Shown: positions 25,631 to 34,136, numbered from the stretch's first letter. The stretch is 37,154 bases of DNA from Pseudomonadota bacterium (GCA_018818835.1 JAHIRD010000111.1:1-37154); one strand, 5' to 3'. Program-made: numbers and translations. The notes: generated from the sequence alone by a model not told the origin.

Positions 25631-27787
25631 ATGGCGAATAAAAGCAATACATTCAGTGAATCATGGCACAGAATCTCGGGGCTCAGATTGTCATTGCGGC
25701 CCAGCGTCCATGTGCGTATGCAGCGTTTCCGCGGTGAAAAGTGGTATATTTTTAACGATCCCTTCAACAATAGTTTTTTCAGGGTAAGGCCCCAGGCCTA
25801 TGATTTTTTGATTCGCCTGACCCCGTCCCGCACCGTGGAAGAGATCTGGGAAGACTGTCTTGCACGGAACCCGGATTCGGCTCCGGGCCAGGAAGATGTA
25901 CTCCAGCTGCTGACCCAGTTATACTATGCCAATCTTCTCTATACCGAACAGTCATCAGACAGTCAGGCCTTGTTTGAACGGTTCCGGAAACGCAAGCAAA
26001 AGGAAATCCAGTCCCGGTTCCTCAGCATCATGTTCATGCGGATTCCCCTTCTGGACCCGAACCGGTTTTTAACTCGGATTCTGCCTCTGATCAAGCGCTT
26101 GCTGAGCCCCCTTGGGGCCCTTGTCTGGTTTCTGGTGGTGGGCCTTGCCATAAAAACCGTTGTGGATCATTTTGATATGGCCAGTCAACAGGCCCAGGGA
26201 ATTCTTGCCCCGGGTAACCTTTTTCTTTTATATGCTGGCATGGTTCTGATCAAAAGCCTTCACGAATTGGGACACGCCTTAGTGTGCAGGCGTTTTGGAG
26301 GAGAAGTTCATACCATGGGGGTCATGCTTCTGGTGTTCACGCCCCTTCCTTACATGGATGCCACATCCAGCTGGGCCTTTCGAAACAGGTGGGAAAGAGC
26401 CTTTGTGGGGGCTGCCGGAATGATCACTGAACTATTCGTGGCCGGGATCTTTACGGTGGTCTGGGCCTATACAGGCCAGGGTACTCTGCACAGCTTGTCC
26501 TACAACATCATGTTCATTGCCTCGGTCTCGACCCTGGTGTTCAACGGAAACCCACTGCTTCGGTTTGACGGGTATTATATTCTGTCTGACCTTCTGGACA
26601 TACCCAACCTGTCCACCCAGTCTTCCCTGCAGTTGAGACATTTTGCGGAAAAATATCTGTTTGGTTACAAGGATTCAGCAGGATCTGCCCAGACGCCCAA
26701 AGAAGCCTTCTGGCTCAGTGTGTTCGGTATCCTGAGCGGCGTGTACCGGGTGCTTGTTTTTACGGGGATTATTTTATTCGTGGCCGATAAATTCCTGCTG
26801 GCCGGGATGATTATGGCTCTGGTCTGCGTGGTTTCATGGGTTATCGTGCCTTTGTACCGGTTTTTCAATTATCTGGCCACCAGTCCCCGGCTGGAACGCA
26901 CTCGAACACGGGCTGTTCTGGTTTCAAGCCTGCTTGGTTTTTGTGTGGTTCTTTTTGTGGTGGCCTGCCCATTCCCCAATCGGTTCCGATCGCCAGGCGT
27001 TCTTGAGGCGGTCCACTATATCAAGGTTGTCAACGATGCTCCGGGTTACGTGGAAAGACTCTTTGTCCCGTCCGGAACCTTTGTTGAAATAGGAACAGCC
27101 CTGATGGCTTTGTCCGACAAGGAACTTGACATCAACACGAAAAATGCCCATGCCCAGAAAGATGAAACCAAGGCCCTTATCATGAGGGCCATGAGTGGGG
27201 AAATCGCTGATTTGAAGCCCCTCCAAAAACGGCTTGAAACCATTGAAAACAGGCTTGTGGATTTGGAAAATCAAAAAAAGGATCTGGTGGTCACTGCCAG
27301 GCAAAAGGGCCTGTGGGTGGCACCCACGGCCAAGGACCGAATCGGATCATGGATTCCAAAAGGCTCCATGATCGGAGAAATTGTGGATCCTTCGGCCTTT
27401 CGCTTTTCCACCATTGTGTCCCAGGATGATGCGTCCAACCTTTTTGTGGACCGGATCAGAAAAACCGAAGTCCGTATTTACGGACATGAGGGTAAAAATG
27501 TCCAGGTTACCAGTTACCGGATAATTCCCTTTGAACAGAAAAAACTGCCATCCGCAGCCCTGGGATGGTACGGAGGAGGGGAGATCGCAGTTTCTTCAAA
27601 GGACGACACCGGCACCTTGGCAGCCGAATCCTTTTTCAGTATCAATGCGGATCTTCAACTATCCGACGGTGTGTCATTTTATCAGGGCCGGGCCGGAAAA
27701 CTCCGTTTTACCATGGCACCGGAACCCCTGATCGTCCAGGGCTGGCGTTCATTGCGCCAACTTCTTCAGAAAAGATACCGGATATGA
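25631..27787 (+). CDS. M50 (site-2-type) membrane metalloprotease with PqqD-like N-terminus and adaptor-like C-terminus
   Basis: The protein is 718 residues long. The N-terminus (about 20-110) resembles the PqqD/RRE winged helix that binds leader peptides. The membrane part contains the zinc motif HELGH (211-215) and the third ligand region NGNPLLRFDGYYILSDLLDI (305-324), typical of the putative peptide zinc metalloprotease branch of M50. After further helices (about 365-445), residues ~455-718 are periplasmic with a lipoyl-like piece (VVNDAPGYVERLFVPSGTFV), coiled coil (505-555) and a second barrel-like portion (LWVAPTAKDRIGSWIPKGS). It starts 1 nt after the previous stop and its TGA overlaps the SecA-like ATG (ATGA). 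It is likely the inner-membrane core of the complex; the substrate is unknown. Confidence 0.88.
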   Translation: MANKSNTFSESWHRISGLRLSLRPSVHVRMQRFRGEKWYIFNDPFNNSFFRVRPQAYDFLIRLTPSRTVEEIWEDCLARNPDSAPGQEDVLQLLTQLYYANLLYTEQSSDSQALFERFRKRKQKEIQSRFLSIMFMRIPLLDPNRFLTRILPLIKRLLSPLGALVWFLVVGLAIKTVVDHFDMASQQAQGILAPGNLFLLYAGMVLIKSLHELGHALVCRRFGGEVHTMGVMLLVFTPLPYMDATSSWAFRNRWERAFVGAAGMITELFVAGIFTVVWAYTGQGTLHSLSYNIMFIASVSTLVFNGNPLLRFDGYYILSDLLDIPNLSTQSSLQLRHFAEKYLFGYKDSAGSAQTPKEAFWLSVFGILSGVYRVLVFTGIILFVADKFLLAGMIMALVCVVSWVIVPLYRFFNYLATSPRLERTRTRAVLVSSLLGFCVVLFVVACPFPNRFRSPGVLEAVHYIKVVNDAPGYVERLFVPSGTFVEIGTALMALSDKELDINTKNAHAQKDETKALIMRAMSGEIADLKPLQKRLETIENRLVDLENQKKDLVVTARQKGLWVAPTAKDRIGSWIPKGSMIGEIVDPSAFRFSTIVSQDDASNLFVDRIRKTEVRIYGHEGKNVQVTSYRIIPFEQKKLPSAALGWYGGGEIAVSSKDDTGTLAAESFFSINADLQLSDGVSFYQGRAGKLRFTMAPEPLIVQGWRSLRQLLQKRYRI

Positions 27788-29778
27788 TCCTGCCTGTCTC
27801 TGATCACAGACGATCACACATCACAAGCCCGGAAAAACTGCACCAGGGTCTGGATGCCTATGTCTATGGCCTTGTGGGAGCTTACCAGCGGAGGTCTTTC
27901 TACCGCTTGCAGCTTCTAAGGGAAGCCGAAGACATTGCCATCCGGTCCGAGGCCATGAAAAGCTTGTCCGCAAGGGACCTGGGTGTGCAATTGCGTGAGA
28001 TGAAAAATCATTTCCGAAGGCAGAGCGGGCAACTGGACCTGCTCGTTCCCCAGGTATTGGCTCTTCTGGTGGAAACAGCCTTTCGGACTCTGGGACTTCG
28101 TCCCTATCCGGTCCAGATCGCAGGGGCTCTGGCTCTTTACCGGGGGTATCTCACCGAAATGGCCACAGGTGAAGGGAAAAGCCTCACGGCCTGTCTGCCT
28201 GGAGCTTTGGCAGCATGGACAGACAGACCCTGTCATATTGTGACAGTCAATGATTATCTGGCCAGTCGTGATGTCTCGGAAATGAAGGCCTTTTACCAGT
28301 TTTGTGGCCTGACCGTTGGATCCGTGACCGGTGATATGACACCGGGTGAGCGCCGTGAAAATTATGATAAACGGGTGGTGTACACCACCAGCAAGGAGCT
28401 TACCGCTGATTTTTTAAGGGACCGACTGGCTCTTGGCGCAGTGCAGCATTCGACTCGCCGGGTGATCCGTCAGCTGCTTTTCCCCCAGGGTCGGATGAAT
28501 GAACATCTGGTCATGCGGGGACTTTACACCGCCATTGTGGATGAAGCCGACAGTGTGCTCATTGACGAAGCCGTCACCCCCTTGATCATATCACGCCCCC
28601 AGGAAAACCGACCCTTTGTTCAGGTCTGTACACTTGCAAAATCCATGGCCGAACAGCTGATTCCGGTAAAAGATTACACCAGTGATCTGAAATACAAAGA
28701 CATCCGTTTGACCCGGGATGGAGAAAAAAAGCTCGATCATCTGGCCGGAGATTTGGACGGCATCTGGAAAAGCCAGGACCGGCGTGAGGAATTGATGGTC
28801 CAGGCATTGACAGCACGTGAGTACTATCTCAAGGATAAACAGTACGTGGTCCAGGACGGACGCGTGGTGATCGTGGATGAATTCACCGGCAGGCTCATGC
28901 CCAACAGGACATGGCGCCAGGGCCTTCATCAGGCCGTGGAAGCCAAGGAAGATCTTGAGGTCACCAACCCCAGTGAAACCCTGGCTCGTTTGAGTTTTCA
29001 GCAGTTTTTTCGGTTATTTAAAAAATTGTCCGGAATGACCGGAACCGGCCAGGAAGCAGCCCAGGAATTTTGGCAGATCTACGGTCTGTCCGTGATGACC
29101 ATTCCAACAAACAGGCCCTGCATAAGGGACCATTATCCCAGCCGGATTTTCGCCACATCCAGGGAGCGTTGGACAGCCGTTGTGGATGAGGTCCTTGAAC
29201 AACATAATCTGGGCCGTCCAGTTCTGGTGGGCACACGAAACGTTTCAGCCAGTGAAAGCCTGGCAGAGCTTCTCCGTGAAAAAGGCCTTGATTTTAATCT
29301 CCTAAATGCCATCTATCACAACGAGGAAGCCGGGATTGTCCGTTCCGCAGGGCAACCAGGGCGGATCACCATTGCCACCAATATGGCCGGACGGGGAACG
29401 GACATTAAACTCAGTGATACGGTATCAGGTCTTGGGGGCCTCCATGTGATCGCCACCGAAGGCCATGAGTCCGCACGTATCGACCGTCAGCTTTTTGGCC
29501 GCAGCGCCCGACAGGGTGACCCCGGAAGTGCCAGGGCGTTCATGAGCATGGAGGATGAGTTGATCCAGCGATTTGTCCCGGGACCGGTTCGGAAGCGAAT
29601 GGCCCGTGCCTTGACAAAGCAGGGTGCCACGGTTCGGAAAATCAGTGAAAAGATGTACAGCAGAGCCCAGACATCCGCCCAGAAAATGGCCTTCAAACAA
29701 CGAAAAAGCGTTCTTCGCATGGACACCTGGCTGGAAGAGGCCTTGTCCTTTACCGGCAAAGATGTTTTGGGGGGGTAG
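27784..29778 (+). CDS. SecA-like ATPase lacking the C-terminal third
   Basis: The protein is 664 residues, versus ~850-900 for housekeeping SecA. NBD1 has Walker A MATGEGKS (126-133) and the DEAD-box VDEADSVLIDEA (252-262). The preprotein-binding region spans ~265-360, VIVDEFTGRLMP is at 362-373, and GMTGTGQEAA starts at 417. NBD2 has ATNMAGRGTDIKL and the arginine-finger region DRQLFGRSARQGDPGSAR. An NBD1 insertion (about 218-245) precedes the DEAD box. The protein ends just after the start of the helical scaffold, so the helical wing, the two-helix finger and the zinc-binding C-tail are absent. The start overlaps the M50 stop by 4 nt; an earlier in-frame codon at 27565 lies inside M50 and is rejected. 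It is likely the energy source for the cluster. Confidence 0.9.
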   Translation: MILPVSDHRRSHITSPEKLHQGLDAYVYGLVGAYQRRSFYRLQLLREAEDIAIRSEAMKSLSARDLGVQLREMKNHFRRQSGQLDLLVPQVLALLVETAFRTLGLRPYPVQIAGALALYRGYLTEMATGEGKSLTACLPGALAAWTDRPCHIVTVNDYLASRDVSEMKAFYQFCGLTVGSVTGDMTPGERRENYDKRVVYTTSKELTADFLRDRLALGAVQHSTRRVIRQLLFPQGRMNEHLVMRGLYTAIVDEADSVLIDEAVTPLIISRPQENRPFVQVCTLAKSMAEQLIPVKDYTSDLKYKDIRLTRDGEKKLDHLAGDLDGIWKSQDRREELMVQALTAREYYLKDKQYVVQDGRVVIVDEFTGRLMPNRTWRQGLHQAVEAKEDLEVTNPSETLARLSFQQFFRLFKKLSGMTGTGQEAAQEFWQIYGLSVMTIPTNRPCIRDHYPSRIFATSRERWTAVVDEVLEQHNLGRPVLVGTRNVSASESLAELLREKGLDFNLLNAIYHNEEAGIVRSAGQPGRITIATNMAGRGTDIKLSDTVSGLGGLHVIATEGHESARIDRQLFGRSARQGDPGSARAFMSMEDELIQRFVPGPVRKRMARALTKQGATVRKISEKMYSRAQTSAQKMAFKQRKSVLRMDTWLEEALSFTGKDVLGG

Positions 29779-29859
29779 GGAAGACCATAACCATTAATTT
29801 TTTCTATGCGTTCACAGGGTAAATCGTATACGATCCCAGGCTCCAGCCTGGCAACTAAG

Positions 29860-29910
29860 TTTTTATCCACCACCCGCTCCCGTTGGTCGCTGAAGCACAC
29901 GAAGAGCACA
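29860..29910. repeat. 51-bp imperfect direct repeat, copy 1
   Basis: TTTTTATCCACCACCCG...CACGAAGAGCAC matches 30079-30129 with scattered mismatches in the middle. It is intergenic. Confidence 0.6.
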
Positions 29911-30039
29911 GTGCAGCAAAGCCACAACCAAAAAGCCTCGTCTCTCACAGAGGCACAGAGATCACGGAGAAGAGCTAAAAGCTTAGTAATGATAGTTTTT
30001 CTTCATGACCTTCATGTACTTGTAAAATTGTTTTTTGTT

Positions 30040-30064
30040 CAATCCCAGGCAACGCCTGGGATTG
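30040..30064. repeat. 11-bp perfect palindrome with 3-nt loop
   Basis: CAATCCCAGGC (30040-30050) pairs with GCCTGGGATTG (30054-30064). The stem is REP-like; a weaker relative lies at about 29835-29850. Confidence 0.65.
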
Positions 30065-30078
30065 AAACGTTGTTTTCT

Positions 30079-30129
30079 TTTTTATCCACCACCCGTTCGC
30101 GCAGCTCACTGAAGGACACGAAGAGCACG
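30079..30129. repeat. 51-bp imperfect direct repeat, copy 2
   Basis: This is the second copy of the element at 29860-29910. It shares TTTTTATCCACCACCCG and ACACGAAGAGCAC at its ends. Confidence 0.6.
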
Positions 30130-30307
30130 AAGAAAATCGCCTCTGGGGGCTCTCCGAGGGCCAGCTCCCAGCTTTCGCGGGGACAAGCTTTAAAAAGCTG
30201 GGTCGGTCTTCGCCAAGGCTTCGCCCGACACGCAAATGGGTTGGGCTTGGGAACGAATAACGTGGCCTGAAATAACATCCTAATAAAGACGAGATAAAAA
30301 TGACATA

Positions 30308-30370
30308 AGTCCTATGAGTCCTATAGGTCCCATGGGTCTTATGGGACCTATAATACCCATGGGACCTATA
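30308..30370. repeat. 9-bp tandem repeat, seven units (GGWCCYATR type)
   Basis: Seven consecutive 9-mers can be read: AGTCCTATG, AGTCCTATA, GGTCCCATG, GGTCTTATG, GGACCTATA, ATACCCATG, GGACCTATA. On the minus strand they translate as a Gly-X-X pattern, but the frame has no other gene features. Confidence 0.8.
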
Positions 30371-30552
30371 GAGATTTGGCGGCATTGTCGCCTTGCGGTA
30401 CACACTCCCAGGCAGGGATAATTTTTTGCCCTTCTTCGTGTGTGTGAGAATATGTTAAATAGGGAGCATTCGAAGAAAAGCAATGACAGGATTTGTATTT
30501 TAAAAAAAATGATTTATATTGGGTGTATGATAATGATATCAAGGATAATGCC

Positions 30553-30882
30553 ATGGAAATAAATTCAACAAACCCTATTGTAAGGTCTGCCAATTATACC
30601 CAATCAGTGAATGGGACTTCGTCTGTATCCCAGACATCTGCCGATACGCCTGGCAATCTTGAAACATCGTCTCCTGTCCTGAGTCAAAGCAGCCCAGGCA
30701 CACTGAATGAGATCTCGCCGTCTCAATCTCTTCTTCCCAGCAGCCCTTCAAGTGATCTGCAATTTTCCGTTCTGAAGGAAGATGCCGGGTCAGGAAATCT
30801 CAATGTCAAAATCGCAACCGCCATCTATGCACTCAATCACAGCTTCGACGAACAAAAAGCTGTTTTAGATCTGATTGCCTGA
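30553..30882 (+). CDS. Small Ser-rich protein of unknown function
   Basis: The protein has about 109 residues. The first ~75 are low-complexity Ser/Thr/Pro/Gln (for example QTSADTPGNLETSSPVLSQS) and probably disordered. The last ~30 form a likely amphipathic helix (VKIATAIYALNHSFDEQKAV). There is no signal peptide or transmembrane segment. The ATG at 30553 has AAGGAT about 6 nt upstream; an upstream in-frame start (30493) lacks one. It converges on the SDR gene. No family is recognised. Confidence 0.5.
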   Translation: MEINSTNPIVRSANYTQSVNGTSSVSQTSADTPGNLETSSPVLSQSSPGTLNEISPSQSLLPSSPSSDLQFSVLKEDAGSGNLNVKIATAIYALNHSFDEQKAVLDLIA

Positions 30883-30905
30883 TCGTTTCTTTTCTTCGAA
30901 GCCTG

Positions 30906-31769
30906 TTATTTGATGAATTTTCCCATGATATTGAGGCATTTGACTGTGATCCAGTCGGTCCATCGTGTGGGAACAAGGGTGTAAAACGTAAGAAGAAACC
31001 TTGCTTCAATGCCCACCACATACCGTATTTTGGGCCGCTTTGCCGTCAAGGAATGCACCACCTTTTTTACCACGTGTTCTACAGGGCTGGCTGTTTTATT
31101 GATTAATTTCGGTCCAAGGGCCAAAAGGCGCAGCTCATTTTTATAATAGTGTGAGGCTTGCTCGGGTAGGTCTTTAAGAAGACGCAAGCCGTCTTTTTCA
31201 GCTTTGGTCCAGATATTGGTTTTTACACTTCCCGGCTCAATAAGACTGACCCTGATCCCCGATGGCAGAAGTTCCATCCGAAAGGTGTTGGCAAGGGCTT
31301 CCAGTGCGTATTTGGATGCGGTGTAAGGACCGATCAGGGGCAGGGTGAATCGACCGCTCTCGGAACTTATAAAAATGATTCGGCCTTTTGCTTTCCGGAG
31401 CATGGGTAAACATAACTGGGTGACGCAAAGGTGTCCTGTGACATTCACCTGCATCTGCTTTTCAAACAAGCGAAGGGAAACAAATTCAAGGGGTCCTTGA
31501 ACGGCAATGCCAGCATTGTTGATCAGGGCGTTCAGTCCTCTGTCACCCAGATCGGCTTCAAGTTTCAGGACAGCCTGTTTTACTGAATGTTCATCGGATA
31601 TGTCCAGAATAAGGGGGGTGATGTTTCCCGAAGATTCCTTTTCTAATGATATGCCGTCGTCCGGGTTTCTCACTCCTGCAAAAACACGCCAACCTGCACG
31701 GCTGAGAGTCAGGGCACATTCCAGGCCAATCCCCGAAGAACAACCTGATATTAAAACAGATAAACTCAT
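30906..31769 (-). CDS. Short-chain dehydrogenase/reductase (SDR)
   Basis: This 287-residue classical SDR has the nucleotide-binding motif SGCSSGIG near residues 8-15, the NNAG motif (ALINNAGIAVQGP) near 88, and the catalytic Ser (FISSESGR) with YTASKYAL (Tyr/Lys) near 150. Arg in GVRNP after the second strand hints at NADP(H) preference; this is inference. The C-terminal ~80 residues form a helical extension seen in retinol/steroid-type SDRs. The substrate is unknown. It appears monocistronic, with AAGGAT before the ATG. Confidence 0.9.
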   Translation of the reverse strand: MSLSVLISGCSSGIGLECALTLSRAGWRVFAGVRNPDDGISLEKESSGNITPLILDISDEHSVKQAVLKLEADLGDRGLNALINNAGIAVQGPLEFVSLRLFEKQMQVNVTGHLCVTQLCLPMLRKAKGRIIFISSESGRFTLPLIGPYTASKYALEALANTFRMELLPSGIRVSLIEPGSVKTNIWTKAEKDGLRLLKDLPEQASHYYKNELRLLALGPKLINKTASPVEHVVKKVVHSLTAKRPKIRYVVGIEARFLLTFYTLVPTRWTDWITVKCLNIMGKFIK

Positions 31770-32091
31770 AATATCCTTATTATTTAAAAAAAGGAGTGTT
31801 TTGCCCGGTTAGGGGGAAACATTTTTGTTAAACATATCATAGCGGGTTGATGGGAGCAATATGTTCCATGTCTTTATGAATAAGCAACGAGTGCTGAAAC
31901 AGGTCTGTCTACAAAAACAATTCACTCCAACATTATGATAATTCCATTGATTTTTGCCTGGATTCTTGTCAAAATCAATAATACCATTCTTTTCTCACTT
32001 GTTTTCCATGTGGCACTACCTGTTCAATGAAATACGCCATAACTAATCGAGAAATGATTTTAAAGCCTAAGCATTTAATTGGGAGAAAATC
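31770..32091. other. Divergent intergenic region between SDR and PAS-kinase genes
   Basis: The region is AT-rich with no gene and should hold both promoters. A TGGCAC at 32011-32016 resembles half of a sigma54 site, but the -12 half is not convincing. GGGAGA precedes the kinase ATG. Confidence 0.4.
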
Positions 32092-33231
32092 ATGGACAGT
32101 TTCTTCGCACCCGCCCAACGGGCAACCCCAACAGAGCTTGCAACTGAAATTGAAATTGTGAGCAGGTATCCAGTTGTTTCAGGGCTGCTTCAGGCCATCA
32201 ATGGTCTAATGGCGGTTGTGGATGAGCATCGGCAGATTGTGGCCCTGAATAATTCATTTCTGAATATGCTGGGGATTGACGACCCTGATACGGTCCTGGG
32301 GTTGAGGCCAGGTGAGGCTCTGAAATGTCTCCATGCCCAGGATGGCCCCGCAGGATGCGGGACCACCCGATTTTGCTCGACCTGTGGTGCGGCCATCGCC
32401 ATGGTTGCCAGCCTGGGGCAGGACATGCCCGTTGAACGAACGTGTGCCTTGATGGCCCGCCGAGGTGAGACGGTGGTGGATATTTTTATGCGTGTTCATT
32501 CTCATCCCATCACCATTGCCAAAAAACGATTCCTTTTACTGTTTCTCCAGGATATTTCACAGGAGCAGCAATGGGCTGCCCTGGAGAGAACATTTTTTCA
32601 TGATGTCAACAATATGTTGAACATGCTGGTCGGGGCGAGTGAATTACTGCTTATGGATCAGCCCTCCGATCTTGCAGGGTCTGTTCATCAAGTATCCTTG
32701 CGACTTAAGAATGAAATTGCCATTCAGAGCTCTTTGTCACAAAACAAATCCAAGAGCTACCAGCCCATATGGCAAGAATTCTCATCTCTGCAGATACGTG
32801 ACGAGCTCCAGTCATTTTTTTCCAACAATCCGTTGGCACACGAGAAAAAGATAGATTTTATTGAGCCCTGGATCCTTATTTATATCAGAACAGACATTTC
32901 GCTTTTACTGCGTGTTCTCTGCAATATGATTATAAACGCCCTGGAAGCAACCGATAAACATGGCGTGGTGAAAATTCGGATTGAGCTCAGGGATCGTTTT
33001 CTAACATTTTATGTGATGAATGAAAAAGAAATCCCCCAAAGTGTATCCCATCGAATTTTTCAACGTAATTTCAGCACAAAGGAAAGTCCTGGCAGGGGAA
33101 TTGGTACATTTTCCATGAAACTATTTGGTGAGACGATTCTCGGGGGCCAGGTGAGCTTTACCTCCTCCAAGGAAGAAGGCACAATTTTTAAGTTCTCCCA
33201 CCCGGGGGTGTATTCGGATCGTTTATCGTGA
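32092..33231 (+). CDS. Soluble PAS-domain sensor histidine kinase
   Basis: The protein is 379 residues with no transmembrane segment. A PAS domain (about 28-155) contains a Cys cluster, CLHAQDGPAGCG then CSTCGA (Cys79, 89, 95, 98), which could hold a metal or act as a redox switch. The phospho-acceptor box is FFHDVNNMLNML with His170. The ATPase domain has the N box (NMIINALEA, about 278-286) and a G2-type GRGIGTFSMKL (about 334-344). The G1 position reads VMNEKEIP instead of DxGxG, a pattern also seen in a distinct subfamily whose motif near the end is IFQRNFSTK. No response regulator is adjacent, so it is an orphan kinase. A ribosome-binding site GGGAGA precedes the ATG. Confidence 0.88.
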   Translation: MDSFFAPAQRATPTELATEIEIVSRYPVVSGLLQAINGLMAVVDEHRQIVALNNSFLNMLGIDDPDTVLGLRPGEALKCLHAQDGPAGCGTTRFCSTCGAAIAMVASLGQDMPVERTCALMARRGETVVDIFMRVHSHPITIAKKRFLLLFLQDISQEQQWAALERTFFHDVNNMLNMLVGASELLLMDQPSDLAGSVHQVSLRLKNEIAIQSSLSQNKSKSYQPIWQEFSSLQIRDELQSFFSNNPLAHEKKIDFIEPWILIYIRTDISLLLRVLCNMIINALEATDKHGVVKIRIELRDRFLTFYVMNEKEIPQSVSHRIFQRNFSTKESPGRGIGTFSMKLFGETILGGQVSFTSSKEEGTIFKFSHPGVYSDRLS

Positions 33232-33334
33232 TAATAGGCTTGATTTTTAATGGTTTTCCTGTAAAAGATTATGGATCGTAATAATTCAAAATTAAGCAAA
33301 CACGGTATAACATCGAATAAAAAAGGAAAATGAG

Positions 33335-33925
33335 ATGAGCATACCACTGAGTAAGAATGTCTATCTGGTTAAAGAACATGTGGGCATGTTTAAGGCGGCG
33401 AATAATTTCGATATCTATGATCCGGAATCCCAGCAAATCATTATGGAATGCCGGGAGGAGAGTCTGGGATTCATGACCAAGTTATTCCGGTTTACAAAAT
33501 ACAAGAGAATGACTCCCTTTGACATCCAAATCAAAACCCCGGATGGTCAACAGGTCATCCGAGTGAAACGGGCTGTGTCCCTGTTTTTGTCAAAGGTTCA
33601 GGTTTTTGATGAAAAGGACCAGGTTATTGGTATGTTCAAGCAGAAATTATTCTCCCTTGGCGGTGCCTTTAAGGTTCTGGACGATCAGGAACGGGAAGTA
33701 TGCCACCTAAAGGGGAAATTTACAGGTTGGGATTTTAAATTTCTTGCCGGTGAAACCCTGCTGGCCCAAGTGACAAAAAAATGGGCAGGCTTGGGTAAAG
33801 AGTTATTCACCAGCGCGGACAATTATGTGCTTCAGATATGTGACACTGTCCCTGTGGAAAACAACCATACACGACAATTGATTGTTGCTGCTGTTATGTG
33901 TATTGACATGGTTCTCAAAGAATGA
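33335..33925 (+). CDS. LURP-one-related/scramblase-like protein
   Basis: The protein is 196 residues of mostly beta-structure with the repeating pattern of the LURP-one-related (tubby-like) fold: FDIYDPESQQIIMECREE, IQIKTPDGQQVIRVKRAV, VQVFDEKDQVIGMFKQKL, FKVLDDQEREVCHLKGKF. The C-terminus is hydrophobic (RQLIVAAVMCIDMVL), corresponding to the buried central helix of this fold. Eukaryotic relatives include phospholipid scramblases; bacterial members have no settled function. AAGGA precedes the ATG at 7 nt. It follows the PAS kinase gene by about 100 nt and precedes the SulP gene by 211 nt. Confidence 0.82.
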   Translation: MSIPLSKNVYLVKEHVGMFKAANNFDIYDPESQQIIMECREESLGFMTKLFRFTKYKRMTPFDIQIKTPDGQQVIRVKRAVSLFLSKVQVFDEKDQVIGMFKQKLFSLGGAFKVLDDQEREVCHLKGKFTGWDFKFLAGETLLAQVTKKWAGLGKELFTSADNYVLQICDTVPVENNHTRQLIVAAVMCIDMVLKE

Positions 33926-34136
33926 TGGCGTCGTAATAAGGCCCATCTGCGGCGTTATCGTGTTTGGCTGGACGTTCGACATGCCTGTATGCCTTCACAC
34001 CCAGCCAAAAACGATGCCTTGCATAGAGGCCTTTTTTCATAGCCATCGCGCATCTTTTTATGAGTTCATCAACGACGTGGAGCCACTTTGTTTCTGTTTG
34101 GTGAAATCGTTTTATGCCCAGTAAAAATTTTGGATC

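Larger units (their letters stand above)
29779..30552. other. Repeat-rich intergenic region
   Basis: No supportable gene is present. It contains two related ~51-bp direct repeats, a CAATCCCAGGC-AAC-GCCTGGGATTG palindrome and a similar CCCAGGCT/AGCCTGG one at 29835-29850, a dispersed GAGGCACAGAGATC element, and a 9-bp tandem array. No T-rich terminator directly follows the SecA-like gene. Confidence 0.55.

Noticed and set aside
27565-27783. Upstream start for the SecA-like protein
   Set aside because: It would lie wholly within the M50 coding sequence in another frame; the ATG at 27784 overlaps the M50 stop as ATGA and gives a normal SecA N-terminus.
30280-30483. Minus-strand ORF with collagen-like Gly-X-X run
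   Set aside because: The Gly-X-X pattern is produced by the 9-bp tandem repeat; there is no start signal or conserved flanks.
32011-32024. Sigma54-like site (TGGCAC...)
   Set aside because: The -12 GC element is missing at the required spacing.
33926-34136. Possible minus-strand gene upstream of the SulP gene (open 33915-34172)
   Set aside because: It overlaps both flanking genes, has no motif, and the sequence looks like a dispersed intergenic repeat.
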